Shown one piece after another: positions 43,915-52,674 of a stretch of DNA of 64,000 nucleotides; position 1 is the stretch's first letter; each line of letters opens with the position of its first letter. Source of the stretch: Tautonia rosea (GTDB taxonomy: Bacteria; Planctomycetota; Planctomycetia; Isosphaerales; Isosphaeraceae); NCBI RefSeq assembly GCF_012958305.1, contig NZ_JABBYO010000003.1:1-64000 (forward strand), given 5' to 3'. The notes under the pieces were generated by a model. It saw nothing but the letters and a program-made list of their open reading frames with translations. It did not search any database and was not told the origin of the DNA. The translations under genes were made by a program, and so were the position numbers.

Positions 43915-44610
43915 TCACGTCTCCTTGGCGACTTCCGTATCTTCCAGGGGGAAAGGACACCCCGAATACGGGAGTTCGGGGGCTTCCTCGGCACCGACTT
44001 CCGCCTCGGTCCGTCCGGTCATGGCGGCGAGACGAGCTGACATCTCCCGCAGGATGTCCTCGGAATAGCCGGGCCACTGGGCCGTAATCTGCCCCTCCTG
44101 GTCAATCAGGACCACGTAGGCTGAGTTCTGGACCTCGAAGGCTCGCACAATCGCCAATTCCTCGTCGGCGAGGACCGGATAAGGCGTTCTGTGGTCGAGC
44201 ACCCAGCGATTCGCAATTTCGGCATCACCGTCAATCACGCCGAGGAACGAGGCCCGATCACCGTAGCTCTCATGCAGACGGGCAAAAAACGGCTCAGCCG
44301 AGGTGCTGCACGGGCAGCCATCTTTGATGAATACGAGAAACACCGGCCGATCGCCGACCAGTGTTGCTGAATCGATCATCTGCCCTTCGTGACTCTCGGC
44401 CATGAAACCCGGCGCAGGACGATCGGCCATGGCGTCGCTGGCGGCTTGCATCTCAGGAGTGACGAGATGCTCCTCATCAACCAGCACTCCCGTAATCACG
44501 AGCGGTCCCCGACGATCCGGTGCCTTGGCTTCCCATCGCCACCACGCGAACACTCCCACGAGCACGAACGCCCAGATCGTGATCGCGAACGTCCATTCCC
44601 TCGTCGACAT
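43915..44610 (-). CDS. Membrane-anchored redoxin (AhpC/TSA-like)
   Basis: 231 residues from the ATG at 44610, with GGGGGC upstream. One N-terminal anchor (FAITIWAFVLVGVFAWWRW) is followed by a redoxin domain: RPVFLVFIKDGCPCSTSAEP has a CPC centre (Cys99, Cys101) in place of the usual CxxC, then FLGVIDGDAEIA, TPYPVLADEE and AYVVLIDQEGQI. It faces outside the cytoplasm. It is the last gene of the minus-strand redox run; the next gene upstream is a DUF1559 protein 90 bp away. Confidence 0.88.
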   Translation of the reverse strand: MSTREWTFAITIWAFVLVGVFAWWRWEAKAPDRRGPLVITGVLVDEEHLVTPEMQAASDAMADRPAPGFMAESHEGQMIDSATLVGDRPVFLVFIKDGCPCSTSAEPFFARLHESYGDRASFLGVIDGDAEIANRWVLDHRTPYPVLADEELAIVRAFEVQNSAYVVLIDQEGQITAQWPGYSEDILREMSARLAAMTGRTEAEVGAEEAPELPYSGCPFPLEDTEVAKET

Positions 44611-44700
44611 GCCTGCCCCCAATGTCCAACAATCGAACCGACGAGATCGGATGAACTCCCTCTCGCCAGCCCGTGTGCCACCCGTATTGTAGGCAACGAC

Positions 44701-45747
44701 TCAAGAGGCGTCGGCCGAGATGACTTCCCCTCCGGTCCGTGTTGAGAGGGCTCGCCAGGCAATAGGATTCACCGAGTCCTTGAGAAAGCCGACGTGCCCG
44801 TCACAGAACAGGACGTTCACGCCGCCAGGATGATTGCTCCGCGCTGCTTTCCAGGCGGGGCTATGCGGCACGAACGGCCCGAGGCAGTCAAACTGTCGAG
44901 CGTTTGGCGTGAGATAGTGGTTATAAATTGTGTTGCGGAAGTCGCCGTCCCACCATCCGGCCCCTTTGTCGAGCCGCCACCCGCGACGAGCCTCGGCACA
45001 CGAAGCGTCGGTCAGCGGCAGGCTGCCTGATCGAGCAAACAGGCGCCCCGGTTCATTGGGTATCGGCGTCGGCGAAGCTCGATCGAAGGGTGGGCCGCCG
45101 GGACCAAGCAGTTGCTCAGACACCGCCGCTGTCTGGCTCGATCCATCTCGTATGCCCGACAGGTTGACTGTCACCGTCGAGAATGCGCCATTGGCGTTAA
45201 CCACATCACCTGGCACTGTCTGGCCCCCGTTCAACCCGTCTCCGACATTGAACACGTAGTTCGTCGGGCCCGAGGCCGGGTCAACTCGCTCTCCCGAGTC
45301 GCTCGGACAGAGGAATAAGCGATCGACCGTTTGTCGAACCGTTTGATTGGCGGGAAAAAACGTGAATGGACTGCCCACCCCATAGCTGCCTGATGAACCC
45401 GTTGCGATCGGCCAATCCATGTTCAAGGCGTTGTAAACCTGTGATTGCTCCAGATACGGCGAAAGCTGCGCCAGCGCCGACCATCGGTAGTGCAATGTCG
45501 GAATCTGTGGATCATGCGATCCCGGTCTGGGATACAAGAACCCGACCGGAAACGCATTGACAGTTGCGTGATAATTGTGCATTGCAATGCCGATTTGCTT
45601 CAAATTGTTCACGCATTGCGCCCGTCTCGCCGCTTCCCGTGCGGATTGAACCGCGGGCAAGAGCAGTGCGATCAACACTCCGATAATGGCGATGACCACC
45701 AACAATTCGATGAGCGTAAATCCCGAACGCCGATTAGTGTGGATCAT
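44701..45747 (-). CDS. DUF1559 pseudopilin-like protein
   Basis: 348 residues from the ATG at 45747 (AAGAGGA upstream). It starts with a type IV prepilin leader [18 protein letters not shown], cut before the Phe, and continues with the conserved DUF1559 run [17 protein letters not shown] and NNLKQIGIAMHNYH. The C-terminal signature [20 protein letters not shown] is intact. Members are thought to sit in the cell envelope of planctomycetes; their exact role is unknown. It lies between the redoxin and the cytochrome c-TlpA genes. Confidence 0.95.
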   Translation of the reverse strand: MIHTNRRSGFTLIELLVVIAIIGVLIALLLPAVQSAREAARRAQCVNNLKQIGIAMHNYHATVNAFPVGFLYPRPGSHDPQIPTLHYRWSALAQLSPYLEQSQVYNALNMDWPIATGSSGSYGVGSPFTFFPANQTVRQTVDRLFLCPSDSGERVDPASGPTNYVFNVGDGLNGGQTVPGDVVNANGAFSTVTVNLSGIRDGSSQTAAVSEQLLGPGGPPFDRASPTPIPNEPGRLFARSGSLPLTDASCAEARRGWRLDKGAGWWDGDFRNTIYNHYLTPNARQFDCLGPFVPHSPAWKAARSNHPGGVNVLFCDGHVGFLKDSVNPIAWRALSTRTGGEVISADAS

Positions 45748-45836
45748 TGCGAATTGTCCTCTTGGGGGGAATCCTGGAATGAATTCAAGTGTTCGATTGT
45801 GTGAAGCTCTCGTGAAGTTCTTCGCAATCGATTTGT

Positions 45837-46823
45837 TCATGATCCATTGGCTGCCAATGGAGGATTGGGCGGTGATTGGGAGGCGAGAGCCTGCCAGAGG
45901 GCTTCTGCCGGTGCAGCGGTCCAGTCGATCGCTCCGGTCTGATGCGCGATGAGCCTTCCCTCAGGATCAACCACGGCCGTGGTCGGCAAGGTCGTAGCCT
46001 GGTATCGAAGCATTGCCAGCCCGGTCAGATCAACCACCGCTGAGATCGCACGGGTATGAGAATTGAGGCTGCGCGAAGCCTCCATTGGGTCAGATTGGTC
46101 CGTACAAATCGCAAGGACCTGGGGACCTTGGTTCTGAAATCGCTCCGCAAGCGTTCCTAGAGCTGGCATTTCTTCCAGGCAAGACGCGCAGGTTGTGCCC
46201 CAGAAGTGCAGAAGCACCCACCGGCCTTGAAAATCCTCAAGCCGTTGGGTAAGGCCCCCGGCGCTGACGACCTCCAGCGGGGGAGCGATTCCCGGATTCG
46301 AGATCACGGTGAATCCCGCGCGCTGCCAAAGCTCAGGGGCAATCGAGTGCTCGGTAACCTCAACCTGGAGGGAGGTGGGGGCGGTCAGATCGATGACGAA
46401 GCTGACCAGCGCTTCGAGTTCCCGGTTTGAGAGCGCCCCCCCCAGCCCCGCCATGGCCGACCCGGGAATTCCTTCCCGAATGGTTTGCCGAAGAGCCTCA
46501 GGAGTCCGGCCGCGCCGCCAATCAGTACTGGCCAGATCGCGCACGGGAGGATCGAGTGAGTGGGCGTCGGGACCGTCGCCCCGCCCCTCGATTCCATGAC
46601 ATCGAACGCAGTGCACCTGATAGACCATCCGGCCACGAGCAATGAGACGAGACTCAGGCGAGTCGGTCCCTGTGCGTGGTTCAACCGTCTGGACAACCGC
46701 GTCGGCAGAGGGGCGGGAAGCGATCTGCCGGGCGACCGATGCCAACCCTGCAGAGACAACCAGGACCCCTCCAACGAGAAGAATCTGTAGCCTCACGGAA
46801 AACGATCGAGACGGATCAGGCAT
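45837..46823 (-). CDS. Cytochrome c-thioredoxin (TlpA-like) fusion protein
   Basis: 328 residues from the ATG at 46823, chosen for the AGGAG nine bases upstream over a frame open from 46979. One N-terminal anchor (LQILLVGGVLVVSAGLASV). Residues 65-150 form a class I cytochrome c with CVRCH (72-76) and a Met in SAMAGLGG as likely sixth ligand. Residues about 175-320 form a TlpA/ResA-like domain: WVLLHFWGTTCASCLEEMP (Cys212, Cys215) and TTLPTTAVVDPEG with the cis-Pro. A heme and a thiol-disulfide centre on one chain suggest electron transfer coupled to thiol redox at the outer face of the membrane. Confidence 0.9.
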   Translation of the reverse strand: MPDPSRSFSVRLQILLVGGVLVVSAGLASVARQIASRPSADAVVQTVEPRTGTDSPESRLIARGRMVYQVHCVRCHGIEGRGDGPDAHSLDPPVRDLASTDWRRGRTPEALRQTIREGIPGSAMAGLGGALSNRELEALVSFVIDLTAPTSLQVEVTEHSIAPELWQRAGFTVISNPGIAPPLEVVSAGGLTQRLEDFQGRWVLLHFWGTTCASCLEEMPALGTLAERFQNQGPQVLAICTDQSDPMEASRSLNSHTRAISAVVDLTGLAMLRYQATTLPTTAVVDPEGRLIAHQTGAIDWTAAPAEALWQALASQSPPNPPLAANGS

Positions 46824-46984
46824 CGAACTCTGCTCCTGCGTTGAACCTTCGTGACTCAACCTCGAGGCTTTCCAAGGGCCAGTCGAACCATGAGGTCGTG
46901 TGATGTATGGGAGCTCTGAGACATTCGGAGAGACAGGCACTCCCGTTCTCGCGGTGCCTGCCTCCTCGGTGTGAAACATCTCAA

Positions 46985-48415
46985 TTAACGGGCAGCCACG
47001 TCCGAATTGTTCGGGTCGGGACGGTACTGGACGACGACCACCCGCTTCCCTTCCTCGTCCAGTTCGTTCCAGGAGACAACCACACGACCATCGGCAGAAA
47101 CCGCCAGCGTGGGATGGGTTTGGTAAGCTCCTGGCTTCGGATCGAGGAAAACCGGTTGACCGGCGGGTGCTCCCGAAGCGTTAAGCCGAGCGTAGCGAAT
47201 CGCTCGGCCTCCCTCGGCGGTCTCGGAATCAGCATCAAGGGTTGCTTCCCAGACGGCGTGTGCCATCCCGTCGGGGCCGACCACCAGTCGAGGATGTCCC
47301 TGAGCCCCGAAGCAATTTGGGTCCAGTTCTTGCGAGGAGGAAAATGCTCGGAGAGTTGCATCGGCACTCGCGATCGCCACTCGATCGGTGCCGGATGCAC
47401 CGTCCATCCAGGCCACCACCAGACGATCTCCTGAACGCACCATGGTCGGACCGTCGTGAGGACATCCCTGAAACGTCCAGGCGCGATCTGGGGCAACGGG
47501 CTGGGGAGGGTCGAACTCACCATTCGCCGTGGCATGAGAAATCCAGATGTCTCGATGTCCACCGTCGCTGTTGCGGAATGCAACGAGCATCCCGCCTGAT
47601 TTCTGGGTTCCGAGAACCACCGTATCGCAGCAAGGACAAATACCCCGCTGGTCGGGACCGGCAAAGACAAGCCGATCGGGGCCAAGAGCCTCTCCCGAAA
47701 GTGAGGTTGACCGGACGAACGGTTGCTGAACGCCGTTGCGATTGTCGATCCAGGAGGACAGAATTAGACCTTCGTCGGTGACGTCAAGGGCGGTGAATCC
47801 GGGTCGAGGAGCCTCGGCACTGGTGAGCGCAAACGGCGTGCTGAAGGTCCGACCTCCGTCGTCCGACCGGGCCGCCAGGAACGTGGCGTTAGGTCCTCCG
47901 GGTTCCGCCTCGACCCAGCCGAGCACCACCGTTCCCGCTCCGGACGCCAGACGAGGCAAGACGTGGGTGGAATGGGTCATGGCCCGACCGCCATGCTCGA
48001 CGGTCCAGGCATAGGTCGGCACCACCCGCCAGGCGATCGCCGGCCCGAACGACTCGCCTCCCGGTTCGAAACGAGCAAGCATCAAGGTGCGCTCGTCGTC
48101 GCCGGTCTGCGAGGCCCATGCGAGCAACATCGAGCCATCTGGAGCAAGCGTCAGACTCGGCGCCTCCCGGGTCGAACTCACATCGGCGGGCAGGAGAGGG
48201 AACTCCTGTCGATCAATCCGGAACTCGCCCCGGGTGTGCTCCTGCGTGACCGAAGTGGGAGTTAAGGACGATCCTGCAGGATCGATTTGACCTCCCGCAA
48301 CGCTCGAAGCAGGTCGAGGAGACGGATCGACCGGCCCCGGATCCAGCAAGACCCAGCCAAGGGCACCGCCCGTCACCCCGGCCAGGGCGATTGTGGCCAT
48401 CAATGTGCGATTCAT
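46985..48415 (-). CDS. Exported Asp-box (sialidase-like) protein with CPCC motif
   Basis: 476 residues with an N-terminal signal/anchor (TLMATIALAGVTGGALGWVLL). The body is a six-bladed beta-propeller pattern with an Asp-box RSDDGGRTF (183-191) and repeated DG-x-x-x-x-AW/SW strands (PDGSMLLAWAS, DGMAHAVWEA, DGRVVVSWNE). The sialidase catalytic Arg triad and Tyr are not obvious, so enzymatic sialidase activity is unlikely. Four Cys stand out: ICPCCDT (260-263) and GCPHDGP (318), possibly a metal site. It is next to the cytochrome c-TlpA gene in the same direction, which hints at a redox or metal role. Confidence 0.82.
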   Translation of the reverse strand: MNRTLMATIALAGVTGGALGWVLLDPGPVDPSPRPASSVAGGQIDPAGSSLTPTSVTQEHTRGEFRIDRQEFPLLPADVSSTREAPSLTLAPDGSMLLAWASQTGDDERTLMLARFEPGGESFGPAIAWRVVPTYAWTVEHGGRAMTHSTHVLPRLASGAGTVVLGWVEAEPGGPNATFLAARSDDGGRTFSTPFALTSAEAPRPGFTALDVTDEGLILSSWIDNRNGVQQPFVRSTSLSGEALGPDRLVFAGPDQRGICPCCDTVVLGTQKSGGMLVAFRNSDGGHRDIWISHATANGEFDPPQPVAPDRAWTFQGCPHDGPTMVRSGDRLVVAWMDGASGTDRVAIASADATLRAFSSSQELDPNCFGAQGHPRLVVGPDGMAHAVWEATLDADSETAEGGRAIRYARLNASGAPAGQPVFLDPKPGAYQTHPTLAVSADGRVVVSWNELDEEGKRVVVVQYRPDPNNSDVAAR

Positions 48416-48480
48416 GAGTCACTCCGAACAAGGAACACAGGCTGGATCGGTGAAAAAACTCAGTCGGTGGAGCGTCATGG

Positions 48481-49491
48481 TCAGTACGCGTCTGCCGAAA
48501 TCACTTCGCCCCCGTTACGCGTGGCAAGCGCTCGCCAGGTCAGCGGGTCGACGCTCTCCTTGACGAGGCGCACTGAGCCGTCGCAAAACAGGACATTGAC
48601 CCCACCGGGGTGGAAGCTTCGTGCCCCCTTCCATCCCACCTGGATTACCCCGAGGCAATCGGGGCGATCGGCATTCGGCGTAAGTGCGTGGTTGTACAGT
48701 GTCGCGTCGAGGCGACCGAGGGCCCACGACGCATTGCGGCCGGATTGCCAGATCATCCCAGAGCCATCGGCCTGACATCGGTCTTCCGTCGGAATCAGCG
48801 GAGGAAAGCCCGCGCTGGTCAACGTGTGGAAAAGTCGGACATCAAGTGGGCCGCCCGCGTTGGGAACCGCCTGGGCTCCGACAATCGACTCGCTCATCAG
48901 GGCCGTTTGGCTCAACCCGTCGCGAACACCTCGAAATCCAATCTGGGATTGGTGAAAGCTGACTCCATCCTGCCGACTTCCCCAGTCTCGCCAACTCATC
49001 TGAAGGAGTGCGGGAGACATCGCCGAGCCGCTTGAGGCGACGTAATTCGCAGGTCGCCATTGCTCGTCGGTCAGTTCCTCATTTGCTCCATCGCTCGGGC
49101 AGAGGAATGTCGCGACGAGTGTTCGAGTAACTGTAGTGTTTTCTGACCGGACCAGGGCTCCCATACCTGAAGCAGGGGAATAACGCAGGCCTACATCGAA
49201 ATTCATCGCTTCGAAAAGGGCGTTGTTCTCAAGGTAGGGGAAGATGCGGGCCAATGGACTGAAAGTATATTCGTGCGAATCGCTCCCTCGTGGAATCACA
49301 TGATTCACATCGTGATACATGTGTACGGCAAGGCCAAGTTGCTTCAGGTTGTTGGCACACTGGGCCCGCCGGGCCGCTTCGCGAGCGCTCTGGACTGCGG
49401 GCAAGAGCAAGGCGATCAACACGCCGATGATCGCGATGACCACCAACAATTCGATGAGCGTGAATCCCGAGCGTCGATCAGGGTGATTCAT
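48481..49491 (-). CDS. DUF1559 pseudopilin-like protein
   Basis: 336 residues from the ATG at 49491. Prepilin leader [18 protein letters not shown], then [29 protein letters not shown] and a C-terminal [20 protein letters not shown]. The first 50 residues are nearly identical to the DUF1559 protein at 44.7 kb, but the rest has diverged. The stop lies 65 bp from the start of the Asp-box gene, so they may share a transcript. Confidence 0.95.
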   Translation of the reverse strand: MNHPDRRSGFTLIELLVVIAIIGVLIALLLPAVQSAREAARRAQCANNLKQLGLAVHMYHDVNHVIPRGSDSHEYTFSPLARIFPYLENNALFEAMNFDVGLRYSPASGMGALVRSENTTVTRTLVATFLCPSDGANEELTDEQWRPANYVASSGSAMSPALLQMSWRDWGSRQDGVSFHQSQIGFRGVRDGLSQTALMSESIVGAQAVPNAGGPLDVRLFHTLTSAGFPPLIPTEDRCQADGSGMIWQSGRNASWALGRLDATLYNHALTPNADRPDCLGVIQVGWKGARSFHPGGVNVLFCDGSVRLVKESVDPLTWRALATRNGGEVISADAY

Positions 49492-50110
49492 CGAAGCACG
49501 TCCTTCGTTTGGGAAGATGTTCAGCGAGTGGCCGTTGAATCGAGTGGGTCGGACGGTTCTCGTCGACAAGAGCTCACAGGGGTCCGGCGTCCCTCGCAAA
49601 GAAAACGACGGACGACGATCGGGCACGACCCGTCGAACGAGTCCTGCATCCGAGAAAAGCAGGTGACATCAGGAAATCGGGGAGTAATTAAGTGGCAGGA
49701 CGCCAGACAGAGCACGCCACTGCCGAACCGTTCGAGGTCGGGGGCTACGCTCGCGGCGATCGAGGGTTGCGATCAGATTGATCGACGATGGCAGGAGATC
49801 ATCCGGAAGACGAGCCGTTCGTTGGCGTCGAATCAGACCCGAGACCCGTCGACCTCACCCGTTGCACGATCAGGAAAGGTCGACATGAAGGGTCGCAAAG
49901 GTTTCCGATCCGGGGCAGCCAAATGGCGAAGGGCGAGTCCTCCGGATGATCAGGCATCCCACGTCCAGAGCGCAGCGCGCCATTCAATGCGGGTAATCGC
50001 ACTCAACGCAGACGGGGCATCTCCACGAGGACAGCGAGGATGGACGGCTCTCGTCTGAACCCCCTGTCCAGGGTCGGAAGGCCCGCCGCTGCTTGTAGAG
50101 CAATCAACGC
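49492..50110. other. Intergenic stretch, no gene recognised
   Basis: 619 bp between the DUF1559 and Cys-rich genes. Frames exist on both strands (for example 49521-49715 minus) but show no motif or good start. It breaks the minus-strand run, so the Cys-rich gene may be a separate transcript. Confidence 0.4.
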
Positions 50111-50620
50111 TCAGGCACGCTCGCCGAAATGGGAGGACTCGGGAGGTTCGTCTGGCAGGTCGCCAGGCAGTGCGGCGCGAAATTGATCGATGAAGCAGGG
50201 CAGGGGAGGCCTTGTCTTCACCTTGGCGGGATGATTCCATTGCGACAGGTTTGCCGGACGCTCTCGTGGAGACATGAGCGAGAGCGTCGCCTCCTGGTCT
50301 CCACCGCAGGGCATCGGTCCGATGCAAGGCGACGATGCAATCGCCACCAACGTGCTTTCGACGGTCGCAAGTGACCCCGGAGACTCATGATCGACCGGAT
50401 CGCCTGAGGGGCGAGTCACCGGAGTGCAGCAGCATTTGGCCGATCCACAGGTCGGGCCGCAGCAACACCCATGTTTTAGAGACGAGATTGCTGACCAATC
50501 CGCAGCGTTCGAATTCCGGGACCAGGGTCCACACCATGCCATCAAAACGAGCACCATCACGACGGCGAGTGTCGATCGGATGGAAGCTCGATTAATGTGC
50601 TTGGCATGAGGATAGGTCAT
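50111..50620 (-). CDS. Secreted Cys-rich protein
   Basis: 169 residues. A signal peptide (TLAVVMVLVLMAWC) is followed by HGCCCGPTCGSAKCCC (51-65), seven Cys in 14 residues, and later CIGPMPCGG. The arrangement could bind copper or another soft metal, or form disulfides. The rest is Pro/Ser-rich and probably disordered. I do not recognise the family. A good promoter lies 45 bp upstream. It heads the minus-strand region of exported redox proteins. Confidence 0.72.
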   Translation of the reverse strand: MTYPHAKHINRASIRSTLAVVMVLVLMAWCGPWSRNSNAADWSAISSLKHGCCCGPTCGSAKCCCTPVTRPSGDPVDHESPGSLATVESTLVAIASSPCIGPMPCGGDQEATLSLMSPRERPANLSQWNHPAKVKTRPPLPCFIDQFRAALPGDLPDEPPESSHFGERA

Positions 50621-50664
50621 AATGTCCCGATCAGAAGACGTAGTTGGTCTCTGAAGCGTACCCT

Positions 50665-50693
50665 AGTATTGAGACCCAATTCTTAACCGTCAA
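50665..50693 (-). promoter_or_regulatory. Housekeeping-type promoter of the Cys-rich gene
   Basis: Minus strand TTGACG (50688-50693), 17-base spacer, AATACT (50665-50670). The start site would be about 38 bases before the ATG at 50620. Confidence 0.65.
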
Positions 50694-50720
50694 GCGATTG
50701 CCCTTGAGAATTCCAAGAGT

Positions 50721-51170
50721 TCACTTCAGACGGTCCAGGGCATTGAGAACCTGTTGAGATACCTCATCGAGCGAGGACTCAGGCGACACCAGACAGACCT
50801 CGGCCGAGACGGCCTGCGAAAGCATCAAGTTGATGGTTGGTACCCGCTGACCGGGTAGGGCGTCGCCTCCGGCCCGGAAATCGGTCCGCACCGCAACGAT
50901 TGGAATGCCCAGGGCGAAGGCCAGACCGCACTCAAAGCTTGTCCCGCTATCCGGATCGGCGCCGTCGAGCACGGCAACCACCGCGTCGGCTGATCGAACT
51001 CCCTCCACGTCAAGCCGGAAGATCGCCTCGGCCTCCAGGGTTTCGAGCTGATGGATTGCCGTCTGAGGCAGGAACACCGTATGGCCAGCCTCAATCAATG
51101 CCGCCGCCAGAGCCGCATTCCAGGTCCGTTCTGCTTGAGAGAACAACGGGCCCGCAATGTAAATCTGCAC
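50721..51170 (-). CDS. Nucleoside 2-deoxyribosyltransferase-like protein
   Basis: 149 residues from a GTG at 51170, with AAAGGAG seven bases upstream; the frame runs on to 52157, but that part overlaps a real plus-strand gene. The family segments are present: IYIAGPLFSQAERTWN at the N-terminus, SADAVVAVLDGADPDSGT and SFECGLAFALGIPIVAVRTD, where the Glu corresponds to the usual nucleophile. This enzyme type exchanges bases on deoxynucleosides in salvage. No other nucleotide genes are nearby, so an alternative substrate is possible. Confidence 0.88.
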   Translation of the reverse strand: MQIYIAGPLFSQAERTWNAALAAALIEAGHTVFLPQTAIHQLETLEAEAIFRLDVEGVRSADAVVAVLDGADPDSGTSFECGLAFALGIPIVAVRTDFRAGGDALPGQRVPTINLMLSQAVSAEVCLVSPESSLDEVSQQVLNALDRLK

Positions 51171-51464
51171 AAAGTCGCTCCTTTGCCTTCGAAACCCTGC
51201 GGATTCGACGAACCAATCCCGAAGAACGATTGCCGGGATCCGATCGATCGTGCCGATTTTACGCAAGGTGTCGAGCCTTGCCGGCCGATCTGAAACGGTG
51301 AGTCGCGGCGGTTGTCTGGCCGGTTCGATGGCAGTTCCGCCATCGAGGTCGAGCCGACCGAGGGGTATCAGGAGGATGCCCCACCCCGGGAGGAGTCGAG
51401 TTCCTGCTCCCGATCCACCGGAACCGCGAAGGGAAAAGGACCCTGTCCCGGAGGAATCAACCCG

Positions 51465-52214
51465 ATGCTCCGCCTTGCCCATTATGCCCCGGCCCTCATC
51501 GGTCTGGCCCTGGTCGCGCCCGCCACGGCCCGTGCGCAATCGCATTCCCACTCGGCTCAGAATTGCGAGGCCTGCATGGCCGCTCGCCATGCAACCCCAG
51601 TGGTCGAGGAGCGCCGAGGCGTCATCGGTCGCCTCCGGGGCGGCGATCGAGTCTCGATTCCCACCGGCCATTATGTCCACGGGCGTGGCCAGCAGGCGAA
51701 TCCCCACGGCCAGGGCCAACCGTACGCGCCTGCCTCGAATCCCTCCTGGAATGGTGGCGCTCCCAGTCTGGCCACCAACGCCGGCCATGACGCCGATACC
51801 GGCTACTCTCATCTTGGTCCCGAACATGCCGCTCCGTCCGTTCCTTACGGCGTGATCGCTTCGGGAGAGCCCATGCCCATCGGCGAGATGCGGACCAGCT
51901 ACGTCTCGCCAATGGCCCATCCTGCTCCGCCGGCTCCGACCGTCATGCCGAATGCAGCGAGCATGAACGGCGGTTTCACAGGAGTGCCGGTGATTCCCCC
52001 CAGCCCCGCCGTTCAGGCGTGGCACCAGAGCCGGATGTCTGATCGCGTCATCCCGCGACGCTCCGGACCCCTGGAAACCATGCTTGGCACCAGCAACTTG
52101 ATGAACTGGGTCGAAAAGCGCAAGACCCTTCGCGCCATGCGAGCTTCGGCGAAGCAAGGGGTCTACGCTCCCTCCATGTACGAGATGCCTGGCTGGGCCG
52201 TCAACGGTCGCTGA
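51465..52214 (+). CDS. Small secreted protein, hypothetical
   Basis: 249 residues from the ATG at 51465 with GGAGGA upstream; the longer frame from 51312 is leader. A signal peptide (HYAPALIGLALVAPATARAQ) is followed by HSHSAQNCEACMAARH, then a Pro/Gly/His/Asn-rich disordered part and a basic helical end (VEKRKTLRAMRASAKQG). No family is recognised. It is the first of three co-oriented secreted proteins of similar style (51.5-54.3 kb). Confidence 0.75.
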   Translation: MLRLAHYAPALIGLALVAPATARAQSHSHSAQNCEACMAARHATPVVEERRGVIGRLRGGDRVSIPTGHYVHGRGQQANPHGQGQPYAPASNPSWNGGAPSLATNAGHDADTGYSHLGPEHAAPSVPYGVIASGEPMPIGEMRTSYVSPMAHPAPPAPTVMPNAASMNGGFTGVPVIPPSPAVQAWHQSRMSDRVIPRRSGPLETMLGTSNLMNWVEKRKTLRAMRASAKQGVYAPSMYEMPGWAVNGR

Positions 52215-52654
52215 CCGAGTTCAATCGCTTCCAGTTTGGCATAAGTTCTCTCGCCCCTGCGCTTGGGTCGATCGCTGAAACGGCGGTCTTCCTTTGCCAG
52301 GGGCGTTTCATTTTGGCGAACGCTCCAGTGACCCGAACTCCTGAATCGGATGAGTCTCCGCAGTTCCTCAAGTTTGCCTGATCCGTGCAAGTGGAACGGC
52401 CCTCAGTCTGATCCGCCGGGTCCATTCCAGCCGAGGATCAGGTTGGGCCGATCCAAAAGGGCAAGACGCTTGACCGGTGTCGGTGCTCCGAACCACTCCC
52501 GAACCGTAGGAATCACGGAGGGGAGGACTTTTCCATTTGCATCGTTGCCCCGGTCGCGAGCGGCTTCGTCGGAGGATGGCGACGGCCCCGCACAGGACGG
52601 CGCGGACACGCTCGCCTCGCTCGGTTCCGAACCACTCCAGGAGGGAGACTGGCC
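52215..52654. other. Intergenic region with hairpin
   Basis: 440 bp between two secreted-protein genes. It holds a probable terminator near its start (52252-52305) and a strong GGAGGGAG Shine-Dalgarno at its end. No gene is recognised in between. Confidence 0.4.
52252..52305 (+). terminator. Long-loop hairpin after secreted-protein gene
   Basis: A perfect 8-bp stem CGCCCCTG/CAGGGGCG with a 38-base loop is followed by TTTCATTTT. It lies 38 bp after the stop at 52214. The large loop makes it uncertain. Confidence 0.4.
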
Positions 52655-52672
52655 ATGTTCACAAGGGATTGA
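52655..52672 (+). other. Five-codon leader ORF
   Basis: ATG-TTC-ACA-AGG-GAT-TGA directly behind GGAGGGAG (52640-52647), the best ribosome binding site in the region. Its stop codon ends two bases before the ATG of the His/Gly-rich gene. It may regulate or enable re-initiation of that gene. Confidence 0.4.
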
Positions 52673-52674
52673 CC

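Noticed and set aside
44701-49491. Type IV pilus or type II secretion locus because of two prepilin leaders
   Set aside because: No pilus ATPase, platform or prepilin peptidase gene is present. Both genes are DUF1559 proteins, which occur in many copies in planctomycetes.
50721-52157. Long minus-strand frame of 478 codons
   Set aside because: Only the 149 residues from 51170 match a known family. The upstream part overlaps the signal-peptide gene at 51465-52214 and has Arg/Gly-rich shadow composition.
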